In this document: piece by piece, positions 33,212-34,119 of the stretch
Layout of the letters: each line of letters begins with the position of its first letter
Numbering within the stretch: the first letter of the stretch is position 1
NCBI GenBank assembly: GCA_017857395.1
Contig: JAFMDF010000068.1
Span: forward strand, 1 to 34,119
DNA length: 34,119 bases
Source of the DNA: Bacteroidota bacterium
Lineage (GTDB): Bacteria > Bacteroidota > Bacteroidia > Chitinophagales > Saprospiraceae
Reading direction: 5' to 3'
Program-made: the position numbers and the translations under genes
The notes under the pieces: generated by a model
The model's database searches: none
Seen by the model: the letters and a program-made list of their open reading frames with translations, nothing else
Told to the model about the DNA's origin: nothing

Positions 33212-34013
33212 TCAATCTTTAATTTTTCGAGCCAACCGAAACTCCGACCCTTCTTTCCATTGCGGATAAATTGCCTCATTCGCTAATCGTTGTCCCATTG
33301 AAAAGTATAACTGCGCATCTTCTACCGCACCCGTTAAATCCCAATCAGGAGCATATTCATCACTTGGTTGATGGTAATTAGCTTTGGTATATATATCTGC
33401 TTGTGTCTTAGCATATTCTTTTCCTTTCAAGCGATGGTCATAACGCCCTGATCCATAAAAAGCAGGAACACCAACTTTAGCAAAGTTAAAATGGTCAGAA
33501 CGGAAAAAGTACCCTTTCTCAGGTTGTTGGTCTGCAATAACATACCGACCTTGTTTTTTAGCCTCGGTGGCAGCTAATTTATCCAATTCCGAATGCCCTA
33601 AACCTGTAATCGTCAAATCTTTCATTGAACCATGAACATTCGCCCCATCTTTGTTTAAGTTGGCAATGGTTTTTTCTAAAGGATAAATCGGATTTTCTGC
33701 ATACCATTGAGATCCCAATAAACCTTGTTCTTCTGCGGTAACTGCTAAGAAAATAATCGAACGCTTAGGTTTTTCTTTGGACTCCGTAAATGCCTTAGCA
33801 ATCGCCATAAAAGTAGCCATACCACTTGCATTATCTAAGGCGCCATTATAAATAGAGTCTCCATGACCCTAATTCTGCCAGAACATTTTGTAAGTAGGTC
33901 GAATCAATTGTTGTGGTAGCGGCTTGTTCACCAATTGATTGCTGTTGACAACTAGAAAATGCCGCAAAAAATACGGAAATAATTAAAAAAAGAAAAATAT
34001 TATTATAATTCAT
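33212..34013 (-). pseudogene. M28 family peptidase lipoprotein with a large internal deletion and frameshift
   Basis: This is the remnant of a zinc aminopeptidase of family M28, normally an exported lipoprotein. From the ATG at 34013 the frame reads a lipoprotein signal (MNYNNIFLFLIISVFFAAFSSC, lipobox FSSC) and then IDSTYLQNVLAEL, the normal start of the mature protein, before breaking into GSWRLYL and a stop. In another frame the catalytic half follows at once: GHGDSIYNGALDNASG (bridging Asp), TAEEQG (general base and metal Glu), NLNKDGAN (Asp) and NYHQPSDEY (His). The usual ~200-250 residues between these parts, including the first metal ligand (AH-DH region), are missing. The ATG at 33820 would give a 202-aa fragment without a signal or a full metal site. 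Confidence 0.85.
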
Positions 34014-34119
34014 ATTGTAATTTTAAAAATAATTTTTTACCTTGTTTCTCGAAAGAATAATTAACCATTTTATTACCCTCCCTCCTATAAAACTATACTT
34101 ACCCATTGTAAAAGAAAGC
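34014..34119. other. Upstream region of the M28 gene, window end
   Basis: A+T-rich sequence with no gene. No -7 box for the M28 gene is evident in these 106 bases. The window ends without a repeat like the one at its start. Confidence 0.3.

Noticed and set aside
1-34119. tRNA, rRNA, CRISPR array, phage or defence system
   Set aside because: I looked on both strands and found no cloverleaf, rRNA segment, regular repeat-spacer array, integrase, phage structural gene or recognisable defence cluster.

Overview
The window is A+T-rich DNA from a member of the Bacteroidota, probably of the Saprospiria type, although only the phylum is well supported. The evidence for the phylum is: a short (288 aa) Bacteroidetes-type primary sigma factor; several promoters with a TAnnTTTG -7 box; little sign of Shine-Dalgarno sequences; signal peptides ending in AQ; a giant SprB-repeat surface protein with a type IX secretion (gliding-motility-type) C-terminal domain; and a SusA-like GH13 enzyme beside a sugar:H+ symporter. 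I see no rRNA, tRNA, CRISPR array, prophage or transposase gene.

Layout. 1-1219: the end of a small inverted-repeat element, then the C-terminal part of an S9 peptidase. 1.9-6.2 kb: housekeeping and regulation (HesB/IscA-type Fe-S protein, a membrane protein, an S24 LexA/CI-like regulator, rpoD with a long leader, a 61-aa protein). 6.4-11.2 kb: sugar porter and exported GH13 alpha-glucan hydrolase, a small helical protein, and mmuM. 11.4-17.4 kb: exported sortilin-like beta-propeller protein, sulfatase lipoprotein, ruvB. 17.8-20.5 kb: a secreted protein with a duplicated domain, an FAD-oxidoreductase lipoprotein, and a 20-codon relic of a second copy of the secreted-protein gene. 20.8-25.5 kb: BatA/VWA membrane protein, a possible micro-ORF, a small membrane protein, and an exported amidohydrolase fused to an NTF2/SnoaL-like domain but split by the mobile element. 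25.6-32 kb: SPFH/band-7 protein with a ribbon-helix-helix partner, and the 1597-aa SprB-repeat protein. 32.5-34 kb: a DUF6155-type protein and a broken M28 peptidase lipoprotein.

The most notable result is a non-coding, MITE-like element at 24863-25125. It has 12-bp perfect terminal inverted repeats and a TTAGAT target duplication. Removing it with one duplicate restores the amidohydrolase-NTF2 reading frame exactly. The first 49 bases of the window are an identical, inverted copy of one end of the same element, fused to the truncated S9 peptidase, so one family appears to have broken two exported-hydrolase genes here. Together with the internally deleted M28 peptidase and the relic near 20.4 kb, this is a genome with visible gene decay among exported enzymes. 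Other points of interest are long perfect palindromes in promoter regions (23359, 26908, 31993), a 33-bp perfect palindrome between convergent genes (33068), and a heptanucleotide tandem repeat in the ruvB leader. I did not find a clear new defence or biosynthetic system.
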